Notes: generated by a model not told the origin, from the letters alone. A stretch of DNA of 64,000 nt from a virus (IMGVR_UViG_3300003322_000571:286090-350089); one strand, 5' to 3'; positions 41,268-49,717 are shown, counted from the first letter of the stretch. Made by a program: numbers and translations.

Positions 41268-41680
41268 TTCTTTAGGTTAATTAGACAGCGAAGACTGTCC
41301 GCTGAAACAAACAGCGTATAACTAGAAACGTCAGGAGTGCATGTCCTAACTGCCTCCGGAGTGGGAACAGGTCGCGTGGAGCCGCGACAACGAGCCCGTG
41401 GTATGAAGTCCACAGAAGTTGACCCGCTTGGAAGAGATGCCCACTTGTCTACGACTAAACTTGTAATGTCCAGGTCGCGAGGTATCTTCCAAATCAGCTG
41501 CGTTAACGCGGGGCAGGGGATTGTGATTGATACGGCTTACCTACGCTAATGTGTATTTTGCAGATACAGTCTATCCTCTGTACTTCCGCTAGGTATTCCA
41601 TAATGCCGGCATGTGATGCTGAAGATGTAGCTTGAGTGCAAACGAAAGCTACATCTGATCCGTAGGTATATCCCGCTTCG
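41268..41680 (+). other. Non-coding, structured region (possible ncRNA)
   Basis: About 400 bases with no convincing gene. Hairpins: GACAG/CTGTC (near 41283), GTCGCG/CGCGAC (near 41371), GTGG/CCAC (near 41398), and a 10-bp stem GATGTAGCTT/AAGCTACATC (near 41623-41657). Possibly a structured RNA between the CoA and NAD genes. Confidence 0.4.
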
Positions 41681-41681
41681 T

Positions 41682-41710
41682 TGTTCTCCTTATTGGGTTT
41701 GCTTAATATA
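41682..41710 (+). promoter_or_regulatory. Sigma-70-like promoter of the NadM-Nudix gene
   Basis: TTGTTC, 17-base spacer, TAATAT. Downstream, hairpins GAACTGG/CCAGTTC and GAAAG-GAT-CTTTC occlude the AAAGGA ribosome-binding site. Confidence 0.5.
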
Positions 41711-41762
41711 TACCTCATGAACTGGATAGACCAGTTCGTCTCCATCAATGAAAGGATCTTTC

Positions 41763-42803
41763 ATGTCTTACAAGTACGACTTCCTCGTATTCATCGGCCG
41801 TTTCGAGCCATTCCATGTTGGCCACCTCCAGGTCATTCAATCTGCACTAAACCAAGCACAGAACGTAATTGTTCTTGTTGGCAGCAGCAATCAACCTCGA
41901 ACAGAAAAGAATCCGTTCACGTACGATGAACGTGTATCGATGATTTACTGGTCTTTGGAGGACTTGAATCCTGACCTTTCAGGTCGTGTCGAGGTAGTTC
42001 CTCTTCGTGACCAGAAGTATAATGACCAGAAATGGGCAGTTAACGTCCAGTCGATTGTTGATCACCGCGTCAAGTTCGTAACCCAAGGTGTGCAACGCAG
42101 TGCACGAGTTGGCTTGATTGGCCACACCAAGGATGAAAGCTCGTATTACCTGAAGATGTTTCCGCAGTGGGATCTGGTGGAACACGAGATGAACGAGGAA
42201 ATCAACGCAACTGATCTTCGTCGCTTGATCTACGAAGGTAAGAGTTTGAAGTTCCTGCAAGGTGTCGTGCCTCCAGCAGTTCACAGTCTTATCGAATCGT
42301 TCGTCAAGACACCTGAGTATCAATTGCTTGTCTCTGAGTACGAGATGATCAAGAAGTACAAGAAAGCATGGGAAGTCGCGCCATATCCACCGATTTTCGT
42401 CACTACCGATGCAATCGTTGTTCAGTCTGGTCACGTGCTATTGGTCGAGCGAGGTGCTGCACCAGGTAAAGGATTGTGGGCGTTGCCGGGTGGTTTCTTG
42501 GAGCAGAACTTGACTGTTCAACAGAACATGATTAAGGAGCTGCGTGAGGAAACGAAGCTGAAAGTGCCTGAGCCAGTATTGATTGGTAATATCAGGCAGT
42601 GGCGTGTGTTTGATCGCCCTGATCGCAGTGCTCGTGGACGTACAGTGACGCACGCAGCTCACATTGAACTTCCTGCTGGACCTCTTCCCCTTGTTAAGGG
42701 AGGCGACGATGCAGCGAAAGCACGGTGGGTGCCAATCGCAGAACTGCGCGAAGATAATATGTTCGAGGATCACTGGCACATCTTGATGCACTTCCTTGGA
42801 TAA
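41763..42803 (+). CDS. nadM: Bifunctional NMN adenylyltransferase / Nudix hydrolase
   Basis: About 346 residues; ATG 41763 follows AAAGGA, while ATG 41748 lies upstream of it. N-terminal NMNAT domain: FIGRFEPFHVGHLQVI (GRFxPxHxGH), then NATDLRRLIYEG. The C-terminal Nudix domain (~residue 200 on) has GLWALPGGFLEQN and IKELREETKLKV; the first Nudix-box Glu position reads Leu. It makes NAD+ from NMN and ATP and probably hydrolyses ADP-ribose. With prs it forms part of an NAD salvage route. Confidence 0.9.
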   Translation: MSYKYDFLVFIGRFEPFHVGHLQVIQSALNQAQNVIVLVGSSNQPRTEKNPFTYDERVSMIYWSLEDLNPDLSGRVEVVPLRDQKYNDQKWAVNVQSIVDHRVKFVTQGVQRSARVGLIGHTKDESSYYLKMFPQWDLVEHEMNEEINATDLRRLIYEGKSLKFLQGVVPPAVHSLIESFVKTPEYQLLVSEYEMIKKYKKAWEVAPYPPIFVTTDAIVVQSGHVLLVERGAAPGKGLWALPGGFLEQNLTVQQNMIKELREETKLKVPEPVLIGNIRQWRVFDRPDRSARGRTVTHAAHIELPAGPLPLVKGGDDAAKARWVPIAELREDNMFEDHWHILMHFLG

Positions 42804-42808
42804 CCAAC

Positions 42809-42835
42809 AAAGGGGCTGTATGCCCCTTTTCTTTT
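42809..42835 (+). terminator. Intrinsic terminator
   Basis: AAAGGGGC/GCCCCTTT hairpin plus T-rich tail after the NadM-Nudix gene. Confidence 0.8.
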
Positions 42836-42892
42836 TGCTTTACATTAAGGTTACGTTGTTGTAACATAGTGTTTTCAATTACGGAGCCTTAA

Positions 42893-43345
42893 ATGGACTA
42901 TTTGGTTGGTATTGCAATGGTTGTGATGTTGTTCATCGCATGTATTCACATCGTTGCACAACTCAGCTTGGAAGACAAAGCACAGCGATGGAATCCCGTT
43001 GCAGCCCGTTACCGCAGTGCTGGAATGCAATTGATTTGTTTCACAGCACTCGCGTTTGTTCTGTTCGGTAGCCGGATGTTCCTTCGTCCCGACGTGTCGA
43101 TTGCGTACAGTGACATTGAAATCGGCGTGTACAAAAATGTCACCCAAAATGACAAGTTGCAAGACGTAATCGAAACGAAGACAATCGCAGGTTGTCAGGT
43201 CACTTTGAAAAAGACGTATCCTTTGTTCGTCACCATTGGATCGGATACCAAAGAGATCAAGTACAAGCTCCCTTGTGATCGACTTGCACCTGAGATGAAG
43301 ACTGACATCGCAAGTGTCGTCAGCTATCTCAAAGAAGAGAAGTAA
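42893..43345 (+). CDS. Membrane protein (150 aa)
   Basis: Two transmembrane helices (GIAMVVMLFIACIHIVAQ, LICFTALAFVLFG), then a soluble beta-rich domain. A promoter-like TTTACA-17-TAACAT precedes it. Unknown. Confidence 0.65.
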   Translation: MDYLVGIAMVVMLFIACIHIVAQLSLEDKAQRWNPVAARYRSAGMQLICFTALAFVLFGSRMFLRPDVSIAYSDIEIGVYKNVTQNDKLQDVIETKTIAGCQVTLKKTYPLFVTIGSDTKEIKYKLPCDRLAPEMKTDIASVVSYLKEEK

Positions 43346-43351
43346 TGATTG

Positions 43352-43381
43352 TTGACATGTTGAGGGTAACGCATATATAGT
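43352..43381 (+). promoter_or_regulatory. Strong promoter of the large ncRNA unit
   Basis: TTGACA, 18-base spacer containing GGTAAC, TATAGT. Shares GGTAAC and CATATATA(G/C)T with the promoter at 55420-55449. Confidence 0.75.
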
Positions 43382-43483
43382 TCTCTCAATGTTGAACAAA
43401 GCGCTCTTAATTGAGCGCTGCTTTCAAATTAAGTTGGTCAATTTTACCCTTGTTGACTTAATTTGAAAGCAGTGATAAAGTTC

Positions 43484-43571
43484 ACTCATCGATTCAAACA
43501 ACGAAGTTAATTCAGCGATGTTTGATCAAAGCCAAGCTGTGAAGGGACTGGTTCGATTCCAGGTGTGAGTA
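43484..43571 (+). other. tRNA-like element at the 5' part of the large RNA
   Basis: T-arm CTGG-TTCGATT-CCAG with flanking strands ACTCAT and GTGAGT that pair as an acceptor stem, but the D- and anticodon-arm region cannot be folded canonically. Confidence 0.4.
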
Positions 43572-44425
43572 ACAGAAGCTCTATCAAGGACGGAGCGTCA
43601 TTGTTTGGTACGTTCTTTACAATTCAAGATTTGGGGCATAGCCCGGATAACTCCAGTGATGGAGCCAAAGCCTTAATGCTACATTATGGCGCCAGAAATG
43701 GTCAATCTATGCAAGCTCAGTTCTCTCCAGAAATGGAGGCTTCGTCGGGTTATCTGGCGGAGATAACTAGGAAATGAGTGTTGTGGAAAGAACACGAGGT
43801 CAAGTGCCACGCAAGTGGGAACACAACTGAGTGGAAAGCTGGGTGGTACCGGCTTCACAACAAACCAAACTCATCAGTAGGTAAGAACAAGAGTAGTGTC
43901 AATGTCCAAGCCGGCAAGCGAGGGCTATGATGCAGTTTGAGAGGTTAGTGGTGTGTGAAACATCATTGGTCTTGAAAAACAGTTGAGTAAGCGGCAGCTG
44001 AAAGACATGGAGGTGTGTTGTATTTTGGTGGTCAAAAGCCATCGAAGCAACTGGACGCACACATCTTCGTAGCGATTTCCGGTTAAAAACCGGGTAATTC
44101 ACGGTTTATGAATATCTTTAACGCAAAAGTTGCGTCCGGTGTTGTGTGAAAGTGGCTTAATTCTGTGGCAGCAATGTAACACAGACGTCTGAAGCTCGCA
44201 AGGCAGAGGATGTTGAAAGTGAGTCGCACGTTTGGCTAGGCATAGTCGAGCGGTAGACAAACTTCGAATAGCACAACGCGACGAGGTAACCGCCAACCTC
44301 TAAATAAGGCAGTCATGCAAGGTACTCTCATGAGAGAGTGGATAAGTGTAGAACCAATGGTGTAGCAGCCAAAGGATAATGACACAAAAGTCTTGTACCA
44401 ACCGATGTAATCTCAGTCGTTTGAC

Positions 44426-44464
44426 CTAACCGAACAGCATTCTGTGTTGTTCGGTTAGTCTTTT
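44426..44464 (+). terminator. Intrinsic terminator of the large ncRNA unit
   Basis: CTAACCGAACA/TGTTCGGTTAG, 11-bp stem, followed by TCTTTT. Confidence 0.85.
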
Positions 44465-44476
44465 ACAGATACGTAT

Positions 44477-44767
44477 ATGAACTTCGACAACATCCGAAAG
44501 GCGTGGCGTCGAGCAAAAAGCTTCAAGCTGGTCGGCAGTGTACAATTCACACCGTACAATCCCGTTGGAGCTGAAATCGCAGCAGCTAACTACTGCTTGT
44601 TGATCGACGCTGAAGGCGATCTTGTTGATGACTTAGTCCTCTTCGATAGTTGGGCTCAAAGCATTAACCGTGCATGTGATGCACGAATGATCGTCGATAG
44701 TCCAGACATTCAACACTCTCTTCGGTGCTTTGCTTCAAGGCTCTGGGTTGATCCTGAACGTCTTTGA
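44477..44767 (+). CDS. Hypothetical protein (96 aa)
   Basis: Sits alone between two non-coding RNA blocks. Basic start (IRKAWRRAKSFKLVG) and acidic middle (DAEGDLVDDLVLFD). No clear ribosome-binding site; could start later. Unknown. Confidence 0.5.
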   Translation: MNFDNIRKAWRRAKSFKLVGSVQFTPYNPVGAEIAAANYCLLIDAEGDLVDDLVLFDSWAQSINRACDARMIVDSPDIQHSLRCFASRLWVDPERL

Positions 44768-44814
44768 CTAAATAGAAAGTCGGGAGACCCACTACCCTAA
44801 GTGTGGAACTTTAA

Positions 44815-44943
44815 ATACAAATGTGGTGAGCAATCACCGCCGAATGCAAACCCAACCACGTAAGTGGATGAAAGCTTCGATTACCGTAGTTAAATGGGAC
44901 TACGGAGTAGGTCTGGTTCGGAATCGCTGCCAGACATTTGTAT
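44815..44943 (+). ncRNA. Five-stem structured RNA next to tRNA-Met
   Basis: Closing stem ATACAAATG/CATTTGTAT (9 bp). Inside, in order: GGTGA-GCAA-TCACC and CCAC-GTAA-GTGG (both GNRA tetraloops), CCGTAGT/ACTACGG (7 bp) and GTCTGG/CCAGAC (6 bp). No reading frame. Six bases upstream of tRNA-Met. The CCAC-GNAA-GTGG hairpin also occurs in the large RNA. Not a known class that I recognise. Confidence 0.65.
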
Positions 44944-44948
44944 ACGAT

Positions 44949-45019
44949 TGCGGGCGAGTGTGATGGAAGCACGTAAGGCTCATAACCTTAAGGACCTGTT
45001 CGATTCAGTGGCCACGCAT
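44949..45019 (+). tRNA. tRNA-Met(CAT), imperfect arms
   Basis: Anticodon arm TAAGG-CTCATAA-CCTTA is perfect and the D-stem GTG/CAC present. The acceptor TGCGGGC pairs with GCC-CGCA only if one A is bulged, and the T-stem is reduced to CTG/CAG. Isoleucine-type (lysidine) reading of CAT is possible. Confidence 0.65.
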
Positions 45020-45114
45020 CAAATAACATGACTTCGAGTGTTGGCATAGTGCGAATGCTCATATAACCGACTTTAATTTGCGTCCTTAGTCGGTGGGCGG
45101 TAAAAGTAGGAATC

Positions 45115-46011
45115 ATGATGTATAGCAACAAGCTAGCCGTCGCTGTGAAAGCGAGCGGCAAGGTTCTCCGTGAATTCGGAGATAAAGTGTACGTGCCATT
45201 CGGCAGTGAATACACAATCCTGATCAAGAACCTCAACAGTGTTCGTGTCCAAGTTCGTGTGACGATCGACGGAACTGACGCTACTGAAGGAACTTCTCTT
45301 GTCATCGGGGCAAATCAAGAACTAGAACTGCAACGGTTCATTAAGAACGGTAACCTCCGTGAGGGCAACCGATTCAAGTTCATCGAACGCACTTCCAAGA
45401 TTGAAAATGGACCGCGCGGTGCGAAGGTTGACGATGGTTTGATTCGTATTGAGTACGAATTTGAAAAGGTCGTTCAGCCGATCGAACCTCTAGTTTTCAA
45501 AGAAAAATGGATCAAGACGTACGAAGTTGAACGTCCCAATCCGTGGAAGACGTACCCTGACGTATGGTGCAGCACAAATAATCAGATCATCGGTTCGATC
45601 GCAAATGGCGAAGGGATGCTGATGAATACGTCGGTGACGAATGCGAATTATCTTGCTGTTGCACAAAACACTGCATCCGTTCAACCTGCGTCGTCGATCA
45701 CGATCACGACGACTGCACCGGTAAAAACCAAAGGTGCTCTCCGTTGTGCTACAAAACCACAATTGAATGAAACAGGTATTACCGTTGCTGGCAGTAAGAG
45801 CGAACAGCAATTCAGAACAGTTTCATCATTCCCTGTGGAGTCAACAACGCATTCACTTGTTATCCACTTGCTTGGTGAGACAGAGACAGGAAAGTCGGTA
45901 AGGGAAGCTGTAACCGTTAAGGCAAAGCCGAAATGCACGACTTGCGGACACTTGAACAAAGCTACTGCTAAGTTCTGTACAGAATGTGGAACCGCACTAG
46001 AGATCATCTAA
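45115..46011 (+). CDS. Protein with C-terminal zinc ribbon (298 aa)
   Basis: Beta-rich N-terminal half (YVPFGSEYTILIKNLNSVRVQVRVTI), a Thr/Ser-rich middle, and a zinc ribbon at the end (CTTCGHLNKATAKFCTECG). Similar ribbon-tailed proteins occur in large phages as virion or regulatory proteins. AGGAATC precedes ATG-ATG. Unknown function. Confidence 0.65.
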   Translation: MMYSNKLAVAVKASGKVLREFGDKVYVPFGSEYTILIKNLNSVRVQVRVTIDGTDATEGTSLVIGANQELELQRFIKNGNLREGNRFKFIERTSKIENGPRGAKVDDGLIRIEYEFEKVVQPIEPLVFKEKWIKTYEVERPNPWKTYPDVWCSTNNQIIGSIANGEGMLMNTSVTNANYLAVAQNTASVQPASSITITTTAPVKTKGALRCATKPQLNETGITVAGSKSEQQFRTVSSFPVESTTHSLVIHLLGETETGKSVREAVTVKAKPKCTTCGHLNKATAKFCTECGTALEII

Positions 46012-46017
46012 ACGAAA

Positions 46018-46042
46018 AAAGAGCGCCAATTGGCGCTCTTTT
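46018..46042. terminator. Bidirectional intrinsic terminator
   Basis: AAAGAGCGCC/GGCGCTCTTT stem between convergent genes. Confidence 0.85.
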
Positions 46043-46691
46043 ACATTGCGGCTTCTGTTCCCGCTAAGAATTGTCTAACAAGAGTGGCTCGTGTACTAAG
46101 AACAAACCAATTTTGTTGTTGACCAACGGTGAACATCGGCGGGCCAATGTCAATTACAGCCAACCCTTTGATCACACCAAACAGCTTGTATTGGCCATTT
46201 TCCTTACCAAACAATGCTCCACCTGACCCTCCAGGTGCTGTTGGTGTTGTTGAAATGATACTATTACCGTATAGTCCTTGGATCGTTCCCAGTGTCAATG
46301 TTTGAATCTTATAGTCAAGAAACATTGGGAAACCTACTGCGTACACAGGATCATCGATGATCACTTTGTTAGCAGTACTGATCGATGCACAAGGGCACTT
46401 GACATCTGCTGCAAGTAGAGCAAGATCATTGACTTGATCAACCTTGATCACACGAGCTGGCTTAAGACCATTGTCGTTGATATAAGCAATCTGCTTAGAT
46501 TTCGGTACTACGTGTGCGACAGTTAGCACATAACCTTCTTTAATCACGGTTCCCGACCCACTGGCTACGATATTCGTTTTTTCATCGCTAATCAACACCG
46601 GATAGACGTATTTCCTGGTGACAGAATAGTCGGCGGCCTGCGCCGAAGAAACAGCGAACAAGAGCATTGCGAAAAGTAGCCTGACAAACAT
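46041..46691 (-). CDS. Secreted trypsin-like serine protease
   Basis: 216 residues with signal peptide (FVRLLFAMLLFAVSSAQA). Chymotrypsin-fold triad: VLTVAHVVP (His), VNDLALLAAD (Asp), APGGSGGALF (Ser), as in DegP/HtrA-type S1C proteases, but no PDZ domain. It would act in the periplasm, for example on host envelope proteins. The only minus-strand gene in the right half, with its own upstream region; an added (moron-like) gene is likely. Confidence 0.85.
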   Translation of the reverse strand: MFVRLLFAMLLFAVSSAQAADYSVTRKYVYPVLISDEKTNIVASGSGTVIKEGYVLTVAHVVPKSKQIAYINDNGLKPARVIKVDQVNDLALLAADVKCPCASISTANKVIIDDPVYAVGFPMFLDYKIQTLTLGTIQGLYGNSIISTTPTAPGGSGGALFGKENGQYKLFGVIKGLAVIDIGPPMFTVGQQQNWFVLSTRATLVRQFLAGTEAAM

Positions 46692-46778
46692 AGCTGTTCC
46701 CTAATATTGTTAACAAATATTTAGGTAAAAGGATGTTGAAAACGTGATAGGGTAAGCCTATCGTGATGTTTCTTTCAA

Positions 46779-46855
46779 GCTCTCTTAGCTCAATTGGTTA
46801 GAGCGGCGGTCTCTAAAACCGACGGCTACGGGTTCGAATCCCGTAGAGGGCACCA
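46779..46855 (+). tRNA. tRNA with anticodon CTA (amber-reading)
   Basis: Very canonical cloverleaf: acceptor GCTCTCT/AGAGGGC, D-arm GCTC-AATTGGTTA-GAGC, anticodon loop CTCTAAA (U33, CTA, A37), T-arm ACGGG-TTCGAAT-CCCGT, encoded CCA. CTA reads UAG. Charging identity unknown. It lies just upstream of the VWA gene, outside the main array. Confidence 0.9.
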
Positions 46856-46878
46856 CACTATTCCTCATAGGAGTTTCC

Positions 46879-48210
46879 ATGACAGTTTCTACACGTAAGA
46901 TGTACGTGGGTATTGCTCGCGACCATTCTAGTTCAATGGGCAGCCTGCGTGCACCCGCAATGCGCGACTTCAACAGACAAGTCGATGATCTGATTCAACA
47001 GGCGAATCTGCACGGTATCGACGTTGTCGCCAGCGTTGTGTCGTTTGCTGACACTGTTAAGCGTGAAGTGACGATTTCGTCGATCAATGCGCTCAAGAAG
47101 CTGACGTCGTATCCTACGTCTGGCTGGACTGCACTGTACGATGCGATCAATGATCTGCACACGCAATTTAGCGCAATGCCTGACTTCAACAACGAAGACG
47201 TTCAGGTCGTCATCTTCGCGATCACTGACGGTGAAGAAAATGCTTCATCGATCAAGGCAACCGAACTTCGCGCCAAGCTGCAGAAGTTCCACGCTACCGG
47301 CCGCGGCACTGTCGTCATTCGTGTTCCGAACGGTCATCGCTCCAGCATCGCATATAGCCTCGGTATTCCCGAAGGCAATATCGACGAATGGGACCAGAAC
47401 GAACGCAGCCTCAACGAATCGTCTGCCAAGACGTCAGCTGGCGTCGCCAAGATGTTCAGTGATGCGAAGGCAGGTATCAAGTCGACGACCGGCTTCTACA
47501 CCGACCTGAGCAATGTCACTGCAAAGGACGTCAAGGCTGTTGCCAAGGACATCAGTGGTGAAGTTTCGCTGTGGACGGTCAAGAACGCAACGGAAGGCAA
47601 CACAATCCGTGGCTTCTGCGAACTGAAGAGTGGTAAGCCGTTCCTCAAGGGTGGCGCTTACTACCAGCTGATGAAGCCGGAAAGCGAAGTCCAAGACTAC
47701 AAGCAGATCGCTCTTCGCGACAAGACGACTGGTCATGTGTATGCCGGTGACGGTGTTCGTGCACTGCTCGGCTTGCCTGCACACGGCACGGTTAAGGTTG
47801 TTCCTGGTGACCACGGCAACTACGACATCTTCATCCAGTCGACGTCGGTCAACCGTAAGCTGCCTGTTGGCACGACGGTTCTGTACCGCACGAGCACTGG
47901 TGTCGCGTACAAGGAAGGCGCCAGCGCTCCAAAGACGAACCTGCCGACGCCGGTGCAAGCAACCGCACCTGCAACTTCGAAGGCGACAGCGTCTCCGTAC
48001 GCAGCTGTGAAGCCAGCACCGGCTCCGAAGCCTGTTGTTCCAGCAAAGACAGCAGTTGCTCAAGGTCGTCGTCTTGACGTGTACACGATGGGCTACAAGG
48101 ATGGTCGTGGCAAGAAGAAGAACCGTAAGGCGGACTTCAGCGCACTGGAAACGACAATCTACCAAGAAGGTTTCGCTGACGGTAAGGCGAAGAAGCCAAG
48201 CAAGTACTGA
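46879..48210 (+). CDS. VWA-domain protein
   Basis: 443 residues. N-terminal von Willebrand A domain with MIDAS motif RDHSSSMGS near residue 14, SGWTALYDAI (Thr) and FAITDGEEN (Asp). A beta-rich middle is followed by a Pro/Ala/Lys linker (PAPAPKPVVPAKT) and a basic C-terminus. Opening and composition fit a virion or host-interaction protein. Codons are GC-rich relative to the tRNA-array genes. Follows the CTA tRNA by 24 bases. Confidence 0.8.
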   Translation: MTVSTRKMYVGIARDHSSSMGSLRAPAMRDFNRQVDDLIQQANLHGIDVVASVVSFADTVKREVTISSINALKKLTSYPTSGWTALYDAINDLHTQFSAMPDFNNEDVQVVIFAITDGEENASSIKATELRAKLQKFHATGRGTVVIRVPNGHRSSIAYSLGIPEGNIDEWDQNERSLNESSAKTSAGVAKMFSDAKAGIKSTTGFYTDLSNVTAKDVKAVAKDISGEVSLWTVKNATEGNTIRGFCELKSGKPFLKGGAYYQLMKPESEVQDYKQIALRDKTTGHVYAGDGVRALLGLPAHGTVKVVPGDHGNYDIFIQSTSVNRKLPVGTTVLYRTSTGVAYKEGASAPKTNLPTPVQATAPATSKATASPYAAVKPAPAPKPVVPAKTAVAQGRRLDVYTMGYKDGRGKKKNRKADFSALETTIYQEGFADGKAKKPSKY

Positions 48211-48440
48211 TGGACTTCGATGTTACACCTAGCGCAAAGCCGTGGATTCTGCTGACAGCACCCGCGGCGCTCGGTAACCGGGAAAGGGTGCAAGCCCTTT
48301 CCCGTCACTTTGACCTCATTATTGTCCCCGTTGAATATTTCGACCAGGCGATTGATGTCTTAGATCACCTAAAACAAGAACCAGAAAATGGTCAACAAGA
48401 CGAAGTACTACAAACTACCGACGGGCCAAGTAACGACTAA
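48210..48440 (+). CDS. Hypothetical protein (76 aa)
   Basis: Starts at the VWA stop (TGATGG). Alpha/beta (WILLTAPAALG, FDLIIVPVEYF). Overlaps the next gene by ~50 bases in another frame. Unknown. Confidence 0.5.
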   Translation: MDFDVTPSAKPWILLTAPAALGNRERVQALSRHFDLIIVPVEYFDQAIDVLDHLKQEPENGQQDEVLQTTDGPSND

Positions 48441-48780
48441 CGTTGATGAGTACATCGACAGTTGGCGTCAAATAAGCGATCCAATCTGCAACGCCTTCGG
48501 GATGGAGGTAGTAGGTTTTGATCCAGGAATTGCCTTCCGTAAAGGCAGTCCTTATTCTGCGCAAGCGGCATACTTCGACATGCCGCTGTGGTTTGCTAAA
48601 ATCCTATCGGCAACACTGCAAAGTAACGCAGATCGTCACAATAACACAGCGGGTGTTTTGATGGCGGTACAAGAACAGTTCCGAATCCACGGTAACAACT
48701 TCCCCGACGAGTTCGACACGCGCGTGTTTAACTGGGTTGACGATACGTTAGCCGGAACTCCTCCGAATTTGAGGGGTTAA
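48388..48780 (+). CDS. Hypothetical protein (130 aa)
   Basis: Mixed alpha/beta with DMPLWFAKILSATLQ. Ends two bases before the next gene. Unknown. Confidence 0.6.
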   Translation: MVNKTKYYKLPTGQVTTNVDEYIDSWRQISDPICNAFGMEVVGFDPGIAFRKGSPYSAQAAYFDMPLWFAKILSATLQSNADRHNNTAGVLMAVQEQFRIHGNNFPDEFDTRVFNWVDDTLAGTPPNLRG

Positions 48781-48782
48781 AC

Positions 48783-49700
48783 ATGGGTTGCTGGAATGGT
48801 TCATGTGGCCTAACAGGCCTCCCTATTTTTGCTGGCGACGAAGTTGTTGTGTTCACATTGATTCAGCAACGTCCGCAAGGTGATCACTGCTATCCGGAAA
48901 CGTATTGGCAGCCGTTGATCTATACGTTCGACGCACAGTATGACGATTACGGTGGTGCAGATGAATGCAAAGGTCCATTACTAGAACGAATTCTCGAAGT
49001 AATCCGTGACAATCTTGTTGAACTGGACATCGGTGAAAACAAGTATCACGATATCGCAGTCAAGAAGACTGACTTTGATGTAAGCAAATACTTCGAAGCA
49101 GCTCACGAATCGCGATTGTTCGTCGCTCACGACTGGAAAACGAATGATGCGTTTAAGACGCTCAGCGTGTTCCCGTTGATGGTTCATAAGTCGGTCGTTA
49201 AACAACTGCTAGAACAGTACAAAGTCGACGATTGGCGGAAAGGACGATACGGCTACGGAGAGATCGTTGAGGATGGATATCAGTATGTCACCGGTCTACA
49301 ACAGGTCCTTGCTAAAGATATCACACTCAACGGTCGTAGTGATATTCCGTTACGACTGAAATTGACCTTGATTTCAGATAACGAAGATGCATATAGTAGG
49401 TTCACGGACTTACAACATGTGTTCAGGTTACCTGACTACATCCGTTACGTTGATGATATGAGTAAGGCGGTCGAGTCGGGCAATATTGATCTAGCGAACG
49501 CGATCGTCGAACAAGTAGCACAGATGGCGATCATCAAAGCGTACATGCAATCCTCACGTCGAATGTGGACGCCGATGTCAGGTGCAGGTTCACAAGATGG
49601 AAGCACTAAGGCACACCGCCTTATGGCTGAAATTACAGTGACAAAAGCAACTGAGATTGACGAACAATGGGGTGACGAAGAAGATGACCTCGATGAATAA
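48783..49700 (+). CDS. Hypothetical protein (305 aa)
   Basis: N-terminal Cys-containing segment (GCWNGSCGLTGLPIFAGDEVVVF) recalls a zinc site; then long charged helices and an acidic C-terminus (WGDEEDDLDE). Not recognised. Middle of a plus-strand operon. Confidence 0.6.
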   Translation: MGCWNGSCGLTGLPIFAGDEVVVFTLIQQRPQGDHCYPETYWQPLIYTFDAQYDDYGGADECKGPLLERILEVIRDNLVELDIGENKYHDIAVKKTDFDVSKYFEAAHESRLFVAHDWKTNDAFKTLSVFPLMVHKSVVKQLLEQYKVDDWRKGRYGYGEIVEDGYQYVTGLQQVLAKDITLNGRSDIPLRLKLTLISDNEDAYSRFTDLQHVFRLPDYIRYVDDMSKAVESGNIDLANAIVEQVAQMAIIKAYMQSSRRMWTPMSGAGSQDGSTKAHRLMAEITVTKATEIDEQWGDEEDDLDE

Positions 49701-49717
49701 TTAAGGAATCACTACAA

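Larger units (their letters stand above)
43388..44465 (+). ncRNA. Large structured non-coding RNA (~1.08 kb transcription unit)
   Basis: A promoter at 43352 and a strong terminator at 44426-44464 bound ~1.08 kb with no convincing gene. The 5' end has a hairpin (AGCGCTC/GAGCGCT, 43400-43419) and a 16-bp perfect stem (43418-43433 with 43457-43472). A tRNA-like T-arm and acceptor pair (43484-43570) follows. Further helices include CGCCAGA/TCTGGCG, CCAC-GCAA-GTGG with a GNRA loop, CCGGT/ACCGG, ACGCAA/TTGCGT and ACTCTC/GAGAGT. Length, density and phage/tRNA setting resemble the large ornate RNA classes (GOLLD, ROOL), but no family match can be claimed. Confidence 0.65.

Noticed and set aside
41064-41548. 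Plus- and minus-strand short frames between 41210 and 41750
   Set aside because: No SD or coding pattern; they overlap strong hairpins in a probable non-coding region.
37261-42803. Complete NAD salvage operon
   Set aside because: No nicotinamide phosphoribosyltransferase or Namat gene was found in the window.
43565-43777. A 70-codon open frame inside the large non-coding unit
   Set aside because: No ribosome-binding site, composition unlike neighbours, and it runs through strong hairpins; better explained as structured RNA.
43388-44465. Firm assignment to GOLLD or ROOL
   Set aside because: I cannot run covariance models; similarity is only in size, setting and hairpin density.
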